DNA from: Exiguobacterium sp.
Lineage (GTDB): Bacteria > Bacillota > Bacilli > Exiguobacteriales > Exiguobacteriaceae
Direction: 5' to 3'
Assembly (NCBI RefSeq): GCF_020832205.1
Contig: NZ_JAFIFD010000048.1
Coordinates: forward strand, 17,570 to 81,569
Length of the DNA stretch: 64,000 bases
A program made the position numbers and the translations under genes. This document shows positions 1 through 9,123 of the stretch, piece after piece (position 1 is the stretch's first letter; each line of letters opens with the position of its first letter). The notes below the pieces were generated by a model, which made no database searches, was not told the origin of the DNA, and worked only from the letters and a program-made list of their open reading frames with translations.

Positions 1-288
1 ACGCTCGGGATCGGATCGAGTTTCTCGACGATTCCAATCATCGCGGCCATTTTCGTTCCACTCTGCATCCAGTATGGATTCTCAGTCGAGGCGACGATCG
101 CAATCATCGGTACGGCCGGAGCACTCGGTGACGCCGGTAGCCCGGCAAGTGACTCGACACTCGGTCCGACGAGCGGATTGAACGCCGACGGTCAGCACGA
201 TCACTTGCGGGAGACGGTGTGGCCGACGTTCCTTCACTACAACATCCCCCTCATCGTATTCGGTTTGATTGCCGCGATGGTCTTGTGA
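1..288 (+). CDS. YuiF-like Na+/H+ antiporter family transporter, C-terminal part
   Basis: Open reading frame running in from the left edge and ending at TGA. It encodes the last 95 residues of a membrane transporter. The motif [20 protein letters not shown] followed by a hydrophobic last helix ([15 protein letters not shown]) is what I recognise from the YuiF-type branch of the Na+/H+ antiporter (NhaC-like) superfamily, annotated as putative amino-acid permeases. Start, promoter and most helices lie outside the window. It is convergent with the short reverse-strand gene that follows, ending one base before it. Substrate not determinable. Confidence 0.75.
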   Translation, partial: TLGIGSSFSTIPIIAAIFVPLCIQYGFSVEATIAIIGTAGALGDAGSPASDSTLGPTSGLNADGQHDHLRETVWPTFLHYNIPLIVFGLIAAMVL

Positions 289-384
289 TTACTTTCGATC
301 ACGACGCGCGTAGATCGTCCCGAGCAAGACGAGGACGAGAATGAACCAAATTCCTGTATACATGAGGATCTCAGTAATCATCAT
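289..384 (-). CDS. 31-residue single-span membrane protein, unknown function
   Basis: Too short for the ORF track. Reverse strand reads MMITEILMYTGIWFILVLVLLG then TIYARRDRK and stop. A perfect AGGAGG lies just upstream, three bases from the first ATG and six from the second, so the second ATG (base 381) may be the real start. The sequence is one hydrophobic helix followed by a basic tail, predicting a small inner-membrane protein with a cytoplasmic C-terminus by the positive-inside rule. It lies downstream of gltB on the same strand, beyond a terminator hairpin. No family recognised; the good ribosome binding site is the main argument that it is translated. Confidence 0.55.
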   Translation of the reverse strand: MMITEILMYTGIWFILVLVLLGTIYARRDRK

Positions 385-405
385 TTTCCTCCTGTGACAA
401 AAAGA

Positions 406-436
406 TAAGGAGCGACGCTTGGCGTCGCTCCTTTTT
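406..436 (-). terminator. Terminator of the gltAB operon
   Basis: Near-perfect inverted repeat AAGGAGCGACGC-TT-GGCGTCGCTCCTT with a T-run on either strand, placed at the gltB stop codon. It ends gltAB transcription on the reverse strand and would also work forwards. Confidence 0.85.
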
Positions 437-1886
437 ATGATGAAGTTTTTAACTCGTTTTGACAAGCGATGAAGTACGCGTCGACTTTTTCTGCGACTTC
501 GCGTCCTTCACGGATCGCCCAAACAATCAAACTTTGGCCTCGTCGTGCGTCACCGGCGACAAACACTCCATCGATATTTGTCACATAGTCTCGTTTCGAC
601 TCGACCCCAAGTTTTCTCAGTTCGGGTTCCGGTCGTTCAAAACCGATGGCGACGAGCACGAGGTCTGCCGCGTACGTCTCTTTCGAACCTTCGACGACGA
701 AGAACGTGGCTTGACCGTCGGGTTTCACGACTTTCTCCATCCGTTCCGTTTCGACTCCGACCACGCGGTCTCCTTGTTTCACGATTCGGTTCGAACGGAT
801 CAAATACGTGCGCGGGTCCTTATCCAAATGTTCGATTGCTTCCGCGTACGCGTAGTCCGTCGACAACGTGTCCGGTTGAAGCGGCCACGGTCGATCCGGT
901 GCCCGGAACAACCCTTTCTCCGGATGTTTCCCGAATTGCGTCACCGATTTGGCACCTTGACGAATCGCTGTCGCGACACAATCGGCACCAGTGTCCCCTC
1001 CACCGATCACGATGACGTCTTTACCGGCCGCTTCAAAGCGAGGCTCGACGGCCATCCCGCCGAGTTCTCGTGTCGAAGCGGTCAAGTAGTCCATCGCCGC
1101 CTCGACTCCCGTCGCGTCGTCCCCTTCGATGCCGAGCGTCCGTTGCTTTTGGGCGCCAGTCGCTAAGATGACAGCGTCGTGGGTGGCCCGGAGCGATTCG
1201 ACCGTCACGTCGGTCCCGACGTTCACACCGGTCTTGAACTGAATGCCTTCTGCCTCGAGCAGCCGCACGCGCCGACGGACGACTTCTTTGTCGAGTTTCA
1301 TGTTAGGAATCCCATAATATAGCAGACCCCCTATCTCGTCTGCCTTTTCAAACACGGTAACCGTGTGGCCGGCTTGATTCAACTGGTCGGCCGCGGCAAG
1401 GCCTGCCGGACCGCTGCCGATAATGGCGACGCGGTAGCCGGTGCGCACGCGGACATGCCTCGGTTCGACCCACCCTTGTTCGAAGGCACGATCGATGATC
1501 GTTCGCTCGATCGATTTGATTGCAACCGGGTCTTCGCTAATGCCGAGCGTACACGACCCTTCACAAGGGGCCGGACAGACCCGTCCGGTAAACTCCGGGA
1601 AGTTATTCGTTTCCATCAACCGCTCGTAAGCACGTCTGAAATCTTGTTCACTGACGAGTTTGTTCCATTCCGGAATCAAGTTATGGATCGGACAGCCGAT
1701 CGTCTCTTGTCCAATCATGTCCCCGACATGGCAAAACGGTGTCCCACAGTCCATGCAACGCTCGGCCTGCTTGACGATCGGGCCGTCTTCCATTCGTGAT
1801 GCATACTCTTTATAATCGTGGATCCGCTCGAGTACCGTCCGCTCTGGGAGCGTCTCACGCGGAATGCTTAAAAATTTGTGTCTCAT
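435..1886 (-). CDS. gltB: Glutamate synthase (NADPH) small subunit
   Basis: 483 residues. Transfers electrons from NAD(P)H through FAD to the large subunit, which makes two glutamates from glutamine and 2-oxoglutarate. The N-terminal quarter carries the cysteine clusters for 4Fe-4S centres (CMDCGTPFC near residue 45 and CPAPCEGSC near 105). The first dinucleotide fold is GSGPAGLAAA near 157, the second GGGDTGADC near 298, and the C-terminal FAD motif is GVFVAGDARRGQSL. Length is typical. It begins with an ATGA overlap on the gltA stop and has AAGGAGG upstream, so the two are translationally coupled. In Bacillus nomenclature the small subunit is GltB (GltD in enterics). Confidence 0.96.
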   Translation of the reverse strand: MRHKFLSIPRETLPERTVLERIHDYKEYASRMEDGPIVKQAERCMDCGTPFCHVGDMIGQETIGCPIHNLIPEWNKLVSEQDFRRAYERLMETNNFPEFTGRVCPAPCEGSCTLGISEDPVAIKSIERTIIDRAFEQGWVEPRHVRVRTGYRVAIIGSGPAGLAAADQLNQAGHTVTVFEKADEIGGLLYYGIPNMKLDKEVVRRRVRLLEAEGIQFKTGVNVGTDVTVESLRATHDAVILATGAQKQRTLGIEGDDATGVEAAMDYLTASTRELGGMAVEPRFEAAGKDVIVIGGGDTGADCVATAIRQGAKSVTQFGKHPEKGLFRAPDRPWPLQPDTLSTDYAYAEAIEHLDKDPRTYLIRSNRIVKQGDRVVGVETERMEKVVKPDGQATFFVVEGSKETYAADLVLVAIGFERPEPELRKLGVESKRDYVTNIDGVFVAGDARRGQSLIVWAIREGREVAEKVDAYFIACQNELKTSS

Positions 1887-4800
1887 ACTCCCCCTCCTTC
1901 TGTCACAACCCGGAACAGTTCGAGTGCCCGGTCGGCCTCACTCAACTCGGGCCGAGATGCCTCGAGCTGACGCATGACGTCAAGCACGTTCGCGTAATCA
2001 CGCGGCACGACTTTGACGAAACGATGGCGTTCTTCTTCAAATGAATCTAGGATGAGCCTTGCTTTCACACTATCCGTGTGGAACTGATGCAACTCGAGGA
2101 GCGCGTAGATTTGTTCCGCATCCTCATCGTCCAACCCATCGACAGCGACGAGCTCGTTGTTGACGAGTTCGCTGTAATCCTGGTCCCCGTACAAGTAGGC
2201 GACTCCCCCTGACATTCCGGCCCCAAAGTTGCGGCCGATCTCGCCAAGCACGACGACCGTACCTCCAGTCATATATTCACACCCGTGATCGCCGACCCCT
2301 TCTGTGACGGCGACAGCGCCTGAGTTACGCACGGCGAACCGTTCCCCGACGTGGCCGTTGAAAAATGCCATGCCGTCTGTCGCTCCGTACAGGCAGACGT
2401 TACCGGCGATGACTTGTTGTGACTCATCGAACGGGGCATGTTTTTCGGCGATGACGGAGACTTTCCCTCCACCCAATCCTTTTCCGACGTAATCGTTCGC
2501 GTCGCCGATCACCGACAACGTGATACCTTTCGGCAAAAATGCCCCGAGACTTTGACCTGCAGAACCGCTGAGTCGAATCGAAATCGTGTCTTCGGCGAGC
2601 CCGACTTTCCCGTGCACTTTCGTCAATTCGTAACCGAGCATCGTCCCGACGGCCCGATCGGTATTGCGAATCCGCCCGACGAAGAACGTCGGCTGCAATG
2701 ATTTGATCGAACGGGAGACGGCCGGCATGAGTTTCCGATGGTCATATGATTTGAACGCTGGATGTGGCAGCTCTTCTTTTGCCGGCAAAGGTGTCGGCAT
2801 GCCGAGCATCGGATGCAAGTCGAGCGTTTTCGCTTTCACGTGTTGCTGTTTCCAGGCACTCTCCTCTAACAGGTCGGTCCGTCCAATCACTTCCTCGAGC
2901 GACCTCGCACCGAGTGACGCCAAAATCTCACGCACTTCTTCGGCGAGGAACGTCATCAAATTGACGACGTGCTCTGGTTTCCCCATGAATTTTTCCCGGA
3001 GTGCCGGGTCTTGAGTCGCGACACCGACTGGACACGTATCGAGGTGACAGGCCCGCATCATGATGCAGCCGAGGACGACGAGCGGCGCCGTCGCGAACGC
3101 ATACTCTTCCGCTCCGAAAATCGCAGCCATGACGATGTCCCGGCCCGTCATGAGCTTTCCGTCCGTCTCAAGCGTGACGCGTCCACGGAGACCGTTCAAG
3201 GCGAGCGTCTGATGAGTTTCGAGGAGACCGAGTTCCCATGGGAGCCCGGTATGCTTGATCGATGTCCGAGGTGACGCGCCGGTCCCTCCGTCGTAACCAG
3301 AGATGACGATCGTGTCTGCGTTCGCTTTGGCGACACCAGCCGCAATCGTCCCGACACCTGATTTTGAGACGAGCTTAACGCTGATTTTCGCTTTCGGGTT
3401 CACATGCTTCAAGTCGAAGATGAGCTGAGCCAAGTCTTCGATTGAATAAATGTCGTGGTGCGGCGGCGGGGAAATGAGTCCGACACCCGGTACCGAGCCC
3501 CGGACCTCGGCTACCCAAGGGTAAACCTTGTTGCCGGGGAGCTGACCGCCTTCACCCGGTTTTGCCCCTTGTGCCATCTTGATTTGAATCTCGTCGGCGT
3601 GATACAAGTATTCAGCCGTTACGCCGAAACGTCCGCTCGCCACTTGTTTAATGCGGCTGATGCGTTCCGAACCGTCTTCGTCTGGCACGAACCGGTTGCG
3701 GTCTTCGCCGCCTTCGCCCGAATTGCTCTTCCCACCGATTTGGTTCATAGCGATGGCGAGCGTCTCATGGGCTTCTTTCGATAACGAACCGAACGACATC
3801 GCACCCGTCTTGAAACGGCTGACGATCGATGCGACCGATTCGACCTCCTCGAGCGCGACCGATTCTCGTTCTTTGAAGCTGAACAGCTGTCGTAAAAACT
3901 GGCCCGAAGATTCATGTAGATGAACGTAAGCGTCGTAATAACGGCGCTCATTCTCGCGGCACGCCCGTTGCAACAGATGAATCGTCTTCGGGTTAAACGC
4001 GTGCTCTTCCCCATCGGCGCGCCACTGGAAGTCGGCACCTGCCTCGAGCGGTCGGTCACGGTCGTAAGCCGAAACGTGCTGGGCACGGCTCTCGGCCTCA
4101 AGTTCCGTGAAGCCAATACCAGAAAGTTGTGACGTCGTCCCCCGGAAATGTGTCTCGACGAGGCCGCGGTCTAAACCGACCGCCTCAAAGATTTGCGCGC
4201 CACGGTAGCTTTGCACGGTCGAGATCCCCATCTTCGACATGACTTTGACGATGCCGTCGACCGTTGCCGCTTGATAGCGTTTGACCGCCTCATCGAGCGA
4301 GTAGGACAGTTGATTCGTCTCGATCGCTTCCCGAATCGTGGCGTATGCCAAATAAGGGTATACCGCGTCGGCCCCATAGCCGATCAATGCCGCGGCTTGA
4401 TGAACTTCTCGCAACTCACCGCTCTCGCTGATGAGGCTGCATGATGCGCGCAAATCTGAACGAATGAGCCGTTGATGGACGGCGCTCATGACGAGGAGCG
4501 CCGGCATGGCGATTCGTTCTGCGCTCATGTCTCGATCGGACAAGACGATGACTTCCGCACCTTCTTTCACGGCTGATTCGACGCGCATGAACAACGTCTC
4601 AAGCGAGTCCTCTAAGTTCTGGACGTACGTCGCATCGATGCGTTCGACGCGCAACTTGGACTCGATCCCGCGGAGCGTTACCGCATCGATGATTGGATGT
4701 TCGAGCCATACGCGGCTGGCGTGACCGCGCCCGGTATGGACCGGGTTCGATTGCGGTCCGATCCACGTGAACGTCGCCGTGACGATTTTTTCACGGAGCG

Positions 4801-6319
4801 CATCGATCGGAGGGTTCGTCACTTGGGCGAAATGTTGTTTAAAGTAATGGAACAAAGATCGCGGCCGCTCTGAAAGGACGGCGACAGGCTGGTCATGCCC
4901 CATCGAACCGATCGGATCTTTCTTCTCACGGATGAGCGGGACGATATATTGTTCGATGTCTTCTTTCGTGTATCCGAACGCGCGTTGCTTTTGAAGGATT
5001 TCTGAGATGACCGGTTCATCGACGGGACCGTTCTCGAGCGTCTTCATTTGCTTTAACCATTTGCCGTACGGTTCGGCACGTGAAATCGTCTGTTTGACTT
5101 CCGTATCTGGGATGAGTCGCTTTGACTCTAAATCGATGAGCAGAAGCTGACCGGGGCGGAGCCGTTCCTTTTTCATGACTTTCTCGGCTTGGACCGGGAT
5201 GACGCCGCTCTCTGACGACAAGATGAGTTCACCGTCAGTTGTTTCGATATAGCGCATCGGTCGCAGTCCATTTCTGTCTAGAATGGCTCCGATTTGGCGT
5301 CCATCTGTGAAGACGACACCCGTCGGCCCGTCCCACGGTTCCATGATGGACGAGTGATACTGATAGAAATCTCGTTTTTGTTTATCGATCTTTCCTTCGA
5401 TGAACGGTTCTGGAATGAGCATCATCGCCGTATGGGCGATCGAGCGTCCTGTCCGGGTGAAGAACTCGAACGCGTTGTCAAGCATCGACGAGTCGCTTCC
5501 TTCTTCTTGAAGCACCGGGAACAGCCGCTCGACATCCTCGTACAAGTCAGTCTCAATCACGCCTTCACGGGCTCGCATCGCGTCGATGTTTCCTCGCAGC
5601 GTATTGATCTCACCGTTATGGACGATCATTCGATTCGGATGGGCCCGTTCCCATGATGGAAACGTGTTCGTCGAGAAGCGTGAATGCACGATGCCGAACG
5701 TGCTCTTATAAAACGGCGACTGCAAGTCAATGTAAAATCGTTCAATCTGTTCCGGTGTGAGCATTCCTTTATAAACGATCGTCTTCGTCGAGAAACTAGG
5801 CATGTACAGGTTGAGTTCTTCGACTTTTTCAATCGTACGGCGCAACTCATAGAGTGAGCGCTCGTTCGCGTCATAATCCAAATATGGACAAGCGACGAAC
5901 CACTGATAAATCGTCGGTTGCGTGACGCGTGCGTGCTCCCCGATGGCAGAAACGTCAACAGGAACTTCACGCCAAGCGATTGTCGCCAAGTCGATCTCGT
6001 CGGCGAGACGCTCCATCAGCTGTTGCTTGTCACGAAGCGCCGTCTCTTCAGGCTGAAAGAATACCATTCCGACCGCATAGTTGCCTGGTGCCGGCAGATT
6101 CATCGTCTGAAGAAACAATTCGTGCGGAATCTCGGTCATGATGCCAGCGCCGTCTCCCGCGTCGATGACGCCTTGGCCCCCTCGGTGCTCGAGTTTGCAG
6201 AGCATGGATAGTGAACGGCTGACAATGTCGTGTTTTTTCTCTCCGTTAAGGTTGACGTATAGGCCGATGCCGCAAGCGTCTTTTTCGAATCGTGAATCGT
6301 ACAAACTCGTCCGTTTCAT
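1883..6319 (-). CDS. gltA: Glutamate synthase large subunit
   Basis: About 1478 residues from the chosen start. The order is class-II glutaminase domain, central domain, FMN/2-oxoglutarate barrel with a 3Fe-4S cluster (CIMMRACHLDTCPVGVATQ), and C-terminal beta-helix (GGTVVVLGEIGRNFGAGMSGG). I start at the internal ATG (MKRTSLYDSRFEKDACGIG), which has GAGAGGGG eight bases upstream. This leaves a short propeptide before the cysteine of ACGIG; in the family that cysteine becomes the N-terminal nucleophile after processing. The track start at 6361 is 14 codons further out. No gltC-type activator is adjacent, unlike in B. subtilis. Confidence 0.96.
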   Translation of the reverse strand: MKRTSLYDSRFEKDACGIGLYVNLNGEKKHDIVSRSLSMLCKLEHRGGQGVIDAGDGAGIMTEIPHELFLQTMNLPAPGNYAVGMVFFQPEETALRDKQQLMERLADEIDLATIAWREVPVDVSAIGEHARVTQPTIYQWFVACPYLDYDANERSLYELRRTIEKVEELNLYMPSFSTKTIVYKGMLTPEQIERFYIDLQSPFYKSTFGIVHSRFSTNTFPSWERAHPNRMIVHNGEINTLRGNIDAMRAREGVIETDLYEDVERLFPVLQEEGSDSSMLDNAFEFFTRTGRSIAHTAMMLIPEPFIEGKIDKQKRDFYQYHSSIMEPWDGPTGVVFTDGRQIGAILDRNGLRPMRYIETTDGELILSSESGVIPVQAEKVMKKERLRPGQLLLIDLESKRLIPDTEVKQTISRAEPYGKWLKQMKTLENGPVDEPVISEILQKQRAFGYTKEDIEQYIVPLIREKKDPIGSMGHDQPVAVLSERPRSLFHYFKQHFAQVTNPPIDALREKIVTATFTWIGPQSNPVHTGRGHASRVWLEHPIIDAVTLRGIESKLRVERIDATYVQNLEDSLETLFMRVESAVKEGAEVIVLSDRDMSAERIAMPALLVMSAVHQRLIRSDLRASCSLISESGELREVHQAAALIGYGADAVYPYLAYATIREAIETNQLSYSLDEAVKRYQAATVDGIVKVMSKMGISTVQSYRGAQIFEAVGLDRGLVETHFRGTTSQLSGIGFTELEAESRAQHVSAYDRDRPLEAGADFQWRADGEEHAFNPKTIHLLQRACRENERRYYDAYVHLHESSGQFLRQLFSFKERESVALEEVESVASIVSRFKTGAMSFGSLSKEAHETLAIAMNQIGGKSNSGEGGEDRNRFVPDEDGSERISRIKQVASGRFGVTAEYLYHADEIQIKMAQGAKPGEGGQLPGNKVYPWVAEVRGSVPGVGLISPPPHHDIYSIEDLAQLIFDLKHVNPKAKISVKLVSKSGVGTIAAGVAKANADTIVISGYDGGTGASPRTSIKHTGLPWELGLLETHQTLALNGLRGRVTLETDGKLMTGRDIVMAAIFGAEEYAFATAPLVVLGCIMMRACHLDTCPVGVATQDPALREKFMGKPEHVVNLMTFLAEEVREILASLGARSLEEVIGRTDLLEESAWKQQHVKAKTLDLHPMLGMPTPLPAKEELPHPAFKSYDHRKLMPAVSRSIKSLQPTFFVGRIRNTDRAVGTMLGYELTKVHGKVGLAEDTISIRLSGSAGQSLGAFLPKGITLSVIGDANDYVGKGLGGGKVSVIAEKHAPFDESQQVIAGNVCLYGATDGMAFFNGHVGERFAVRNSGAVAVTEGVGDHGCEYMTGGTVVVLGEIGRNFGAGMSGGVAYLYGDQDYSELVNNELVAVDGLDDEDAEQIYALLELHQFHTDSVKARLILDSFEEERHRFVKVVPRDYANVLDVMRQLEASRPELSEADRALELFRVVTEGGGV

Positions 6320-6435
6320 CGAATCAACCCCTCTCTTTCGTACTTGTTTCGTAAGTTTCATTTTGTTCTAAATATTCTGAAAAATCAAGCGTAATGTATA
6401 TTTTTATGCATAACAGAAGCTGGTTGTATTAATAT

Positions 6436-6449
6436 TGAAAGCGCAATCA
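6436..6449. promoter_or_regulatory. Candidate cre (CcpA) site upstream of gltA
   Basis: TGAAAGCGCAATCA fits the catabolite-responsive element consensus TGNNARCGNWWWCA at every constrained position. It lies about 120 bases upstream of the gltA start. A possible sigma-A promoter (TTGATT-N17-CAAAAT on the reverse strand) lies between them. CcpA is known to influence gltAB expression in B. subtilis, but assignment here is by sequence match only. Confidence 0.5.
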
Positions 6450-6541
6450 CTAGCTTCATCAAGCCTTTTTTAAAAACAACTTATAATCAATAAAGAATAA
6501 TTATCCATGAAACATATTAATATTTAAGTTCATAAGAACAT

Positions 6542-6575
6542 AAAAAATAACCGCCATCTAGTGACGGTTATTTTG
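6542..6575 (-). terminator. Terminator after the TspO-like gene
   Basis: Stem ATAACCGTCA...TGGCGGTTAT followed by TTTTTT on the reverse strand, directly after the stop of the upstream gene. The remaining ~200 bases up to gltA hold only the gltA control region. Confidence 0.8.
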
Positions 6576-6577
6576 CG

Positions 6578-7327
6578 TTATTGGACAGTTTTGCGCGAAT
6601 GATGGAGAAAGCCGCGAGGGCGTTTCCAAATGATGAGCCCGACGTATCCGAGCGCGAGCAAAATCAACGCACTGACGAGAACGACGTATAGCGTCGCGTT
6701 ATCGATTCGGGCGAAAATGGCGATATATGCCCAAACGAATACGAGCGGATAAATGAAGTCACGGTGCCACCACATGAAGACGAGAGCGAGGACGACCCCG
6801 ACCATGAGCATGAGTGATGTCCAAGCGAGTTCATCGAGACCGAGCACGGTCGTGATGCGTTCTGTCTTCATGACGACGAACACGTTGACAATCGTCGCGA
6901 CCGACACCCACCCGATATAGACCGAGAAGGGAAAACGATCGAGCCAGCTCGTCGACGTCCGGAACGCCACGTGATACAGCCACGCGAGCGTCGCCAAAAA
7001 GAGCACCATCACGATGAGCGAGGCGATGAACCATTCATTCGTGAAGGCGAGGAGCCACAAACCGTTCAAAATACAGGAGACGAGAAACCCTGCCTTCATC
7101 CGGTTCGCCTGTCGATTCGCGACCGATCCTTTTTTCAATTGCAAGACGAGCCAGACGGCGAGCGCCACATAAATCAGCCCCCAAATCGAGAACGCGTAGC
7201 CGGCCGGTTTGAAGTATATGTCGATCCGGTCCGAGACGGCCGCATTATCCCCGCTCGCAAAATAGTTGATGACGACGGTCGCCAAAAACGCCAACCAATT
7301 AATCAATGGCCATTTTGATAAGTCCAT
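6578..7327 (-). CDS. TspO/MBR-related tryptophan-rich membrane protein
   Basis: About 249 residues from the internal ATG (MDLSKWPLINW); the track start at 7372 adds 15 residues. Hydrophobic throughout, with seven or so membrane segments. The motif KPAGYAFSIWGLIYVAL and scattered tryptophans resemble the TspO / tryptophan-rich sensory protein family, but it is longer than the usual ~160 residues, so it belongs to an extended branch. TspO proteins bind porphyrins and other hydrophobic ligands; ligand here unknown. The start is uncertain: the strong AAAGGAGG lies 29 bases upstream of this ATG, separated from it by a short UUCG hairpin, whereas the upstream ATG has no ribosome binding site. Confidence 0.7.
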   Translation of the reverse strand: MDLSKWPLINWLAFLATVVINYFASGDNAAVSDRIDIYFKPAGYAFSIWGLIYVALAVWLVLQLKKGSVANRQANRMKAGFLVSCILNGLWLLAFTNEWFIASLIVMVLFLATLAWLYHVAFRTSTSWLDRFPFSVYIGWVSVATIVNVFVVMKTERITTVLGLDELAWTSLMLMVGVVLALVFMWWHRDFIYPLVFVWAYIAIFARIDNATLYVVLVSALILLALGYVGLIIWKRPRGFLHHSRKTVQ

Positions 7328-7411
7328 ACGTAGGATCTTCCGAAGAAGACCTGACACCTCCTTTATTAACATAGTTTTCTATACCCATGAGACTCCACTC
7401 ATACACAAGCG

Positions 7412-7442
7412 AAACAAAAAAAGAGACCCTCTGTCGGGTCTC
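7412..7442 (-). terminator. Terminator of the aldo/keto reductase gene
   Basis: Stem GAGACCC-GACAGA-GGGTCTC followed by a seven-T run on the reverse strand, immediately after the stop codon. Confidence 0.85.
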
Positions 7443-7448
7443 GATGTG

Positions 7449-8261
7449 TCAAAATTCAATTTTGTCCGGGTCTGGACCGATCCGTTCGTGTGTCGCGACC
7501 GCGTCGAGCCGCGCCATGTCATCCGCATCGAGTGCAAAGTCGAATACATCGAAATTCTCTTTGATGCGGTGTGGGGTGACCGATTTCGGGAGCGCGACGT
7601 TCCCCGTCTCAAGGTGCCAGCGCAGGACGACTTGCGCAGGCGTCTTCCCGTGCTTCTCGGCAATCTCCGCGAATACCGGGATGTCGAGGAACTTCCCTTG
7701 CATGAGCGGGCTCCACGCCTCGATTTGAATCCCTTCGTCTTGGCAATACTCGACGAGGTCCGGCTGCGGGAGTTGTGGGTGTAACTCGACTTGGTTGATG
7801 AGCGGCGTCATGAGTCCCGCCTCTTTTAACGCTTCAAGGTGATGCTCTTTAAAGTTTGAGACGCCGATCGCCTTGATTTTCCCCGCCTCATACAACTCGA
7901 CGAGGTCTTTCCAAGCATCGACAAAGCCGTCGACCGGCCAGTGCAAAAGGCATAAGTCCAAGTGATCGGTCTCAAGACGCGCGAGCGACTCAGCGAACGC
8001 TTCCTTCGTCCGTCCTTGACGGATGTCCTCGTTCCAAATCTTCGAAGTCAAAAAGATGTCGGCACGATTGACGCCTGAAGCCGCGATCCCCTTGGCCACG
8101 CCCTCTTCGTTTTTATAGACGGCTGCCGTATCGATGTGACGGTAACCGACTTTCAACGCCTCAGCGACCGCTTCGGGTGCCTCGGTCTCGTTATCGACTT
8201 GCCAGACGCCGAATCCAATCATCGGGATTTGGACGCCATTTCGTAACGTTGCGAATTGCAT
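7449..8261 (-). CDS. Aldo/keto reductase
   Basis: 270 residues, the normal length for an NADPH-dependent aldo/keto reductase with a TIM barrel. The catalytic tetrad is visible as D44 (RHIDTA), Y49 (VYKNE), K74 (LTSKIW) and H107 (LLHWP). Family signature segments GYRHIDTAAVYKNE, NQVELHP and the C-terminal LPKSVTPHRIKEN are intact. Closest in type to Bacillus YtbE/YvgN proteins, which reduce methylglyoxal and other aldehydes; substrate here is inferred. It stands alone between a terminator and an intergenic region containing ATG-proximal GAAAGGGG, so it is probably monocistronic. Confidence 0.93.
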   Translation of the reverse strand: MQFATLRNGVQIPMIGFGVWQVDNETEAPEAVAEALKVGYRHIDTAAVYKNEEGVAKGIAASGVNRADIFLTSKIWNEDIRQGRTKEAFAESLARLETDHLDLCLLHWPVDGFVDAWKDLVELYEAGKIKAIGVSNFKEHHLEALKEAGLMTPLINQVELHPQLPQPDLVEYCQDEGIQIEAWSPLMQGKFLDIPVFAEIAEKHGKTPAQVVLRWHLETGNVALPKSVTPHRIKENFDVFDFALDADDMARLDAVATHERIGPDPDKIEF

Positions 8262-8325
8262 ATCATCATTCCCCTTTCAACTGTTCGAGCTGATTGTATC
8301 ATACCCGACATCTTATTCCGAAAAA

Positions 8326-9123
8326 CTAAATCGTCAAATCTTTCCGGGTGAAGCGGGTGTAGCAAGCTGACGCAGCAACGAGGAGCAATCCACTTAACAA
8401 AAGTAGCGACAGGACGGGCACGTCCCCTTGAACTTGGGCGTTGGCATCAAACAGCGAGAACAGTGACAAGCGCTCGAGCCACTCGAGCCGCTCACTGAAA
8501 CCAGAGAAGATATTCGCGATCAAGAAGAGGGCGAACAACCCGCCAGTCACCATGTAAGAACGATTGCTGTCGTCGAACAGACTCGCGAGCATATAGGCGA
8601 GAGCACCGAGAACGAGTAAAATGAGACCCGCGTTCAATTGTAGCGTCCACAGGACACCGTAATCGATTGCCAAGTCAAACAACACGTCAGCGAGTGTCAG
8701 GCTCAATCCGTTCAACCCGACGAACAGAACCGTGGCGATGAGCAAGACGACGAGGCTCGCCGAAACGTAAGCACGTCTTGAGATCGGTGCCGCCATGAAC
8801 AACATGACCTCTCCCGAATCGACCGGTTTGCCCATGAGCCGTGAGGCAAACGTGAGCGCGAACAGAATCGCCAGGACGTAAAAGATGAGGCCGTAGTAGT
8901 TGCCCCCAAGCAAGTTGATGACGTTGTCCATCGCGAGAGTCGGATCGATTTTAAACACGTCGAGCAACTCGGGTGGCAACGATTCGAGCTTCCCTTCGAT
9001 CAACCCAGTCTCTTTGATGGACGGAAAGACGGACGCCAAGAAGAACAAATACAGGCTCGTCCCGATCGAGTAACCTAAAATCCAGCTCCGGTTTTGTTTA
9101 AGCAGCGATGCGATCAATACCAT
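8326..9123 (-). CDS. ABC-2 type transporter permease
   Basis: 265 residues with about six hydrophobic segments and an extracellular-type loop between the first two. It starts directly at the stop of the ATPase gene (TAA then ATG) with GGGGAGG upstream, so the two form one exporter. The layout (NRSWILGYSIGTSLYLF at the N-terminus, then two blocks of helices) matches the ABC-2 permease class used for export of drugs, antibiotics or lipids. The divergent TetR regulator suggests induction by a transported compound. Substrate unknown. Confidence 0.85.
   Translation of the reverse strand: MVLIASLLKQNRSWILGYSIGTSLYLFFLASVFPSIKETGLIEGKLESLPPELLDVFKIDPTLAMDNVINLLGGNYYGLIFYVLAILFALTFASRLMGKPVDSGEVMLFMAAPISRRAYVSASLVVLLIATVLFVGLNGLSLTLADVLFDLAIDYGVLWTLQLNAGLILLVLGALAYMLASLFDDSNRSYMVTGGLFALFLIANIFSGFSERLEWLERLSLFSLFDANAQVQGDVPVLSLLLLSGLLLVAASACYTRFTRKDLTI

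Noticed and set aside
459-1166. 235-residue forward ORF opposite gltB
   Set aside because: Shadow frame; gltB on the other strand is certain.
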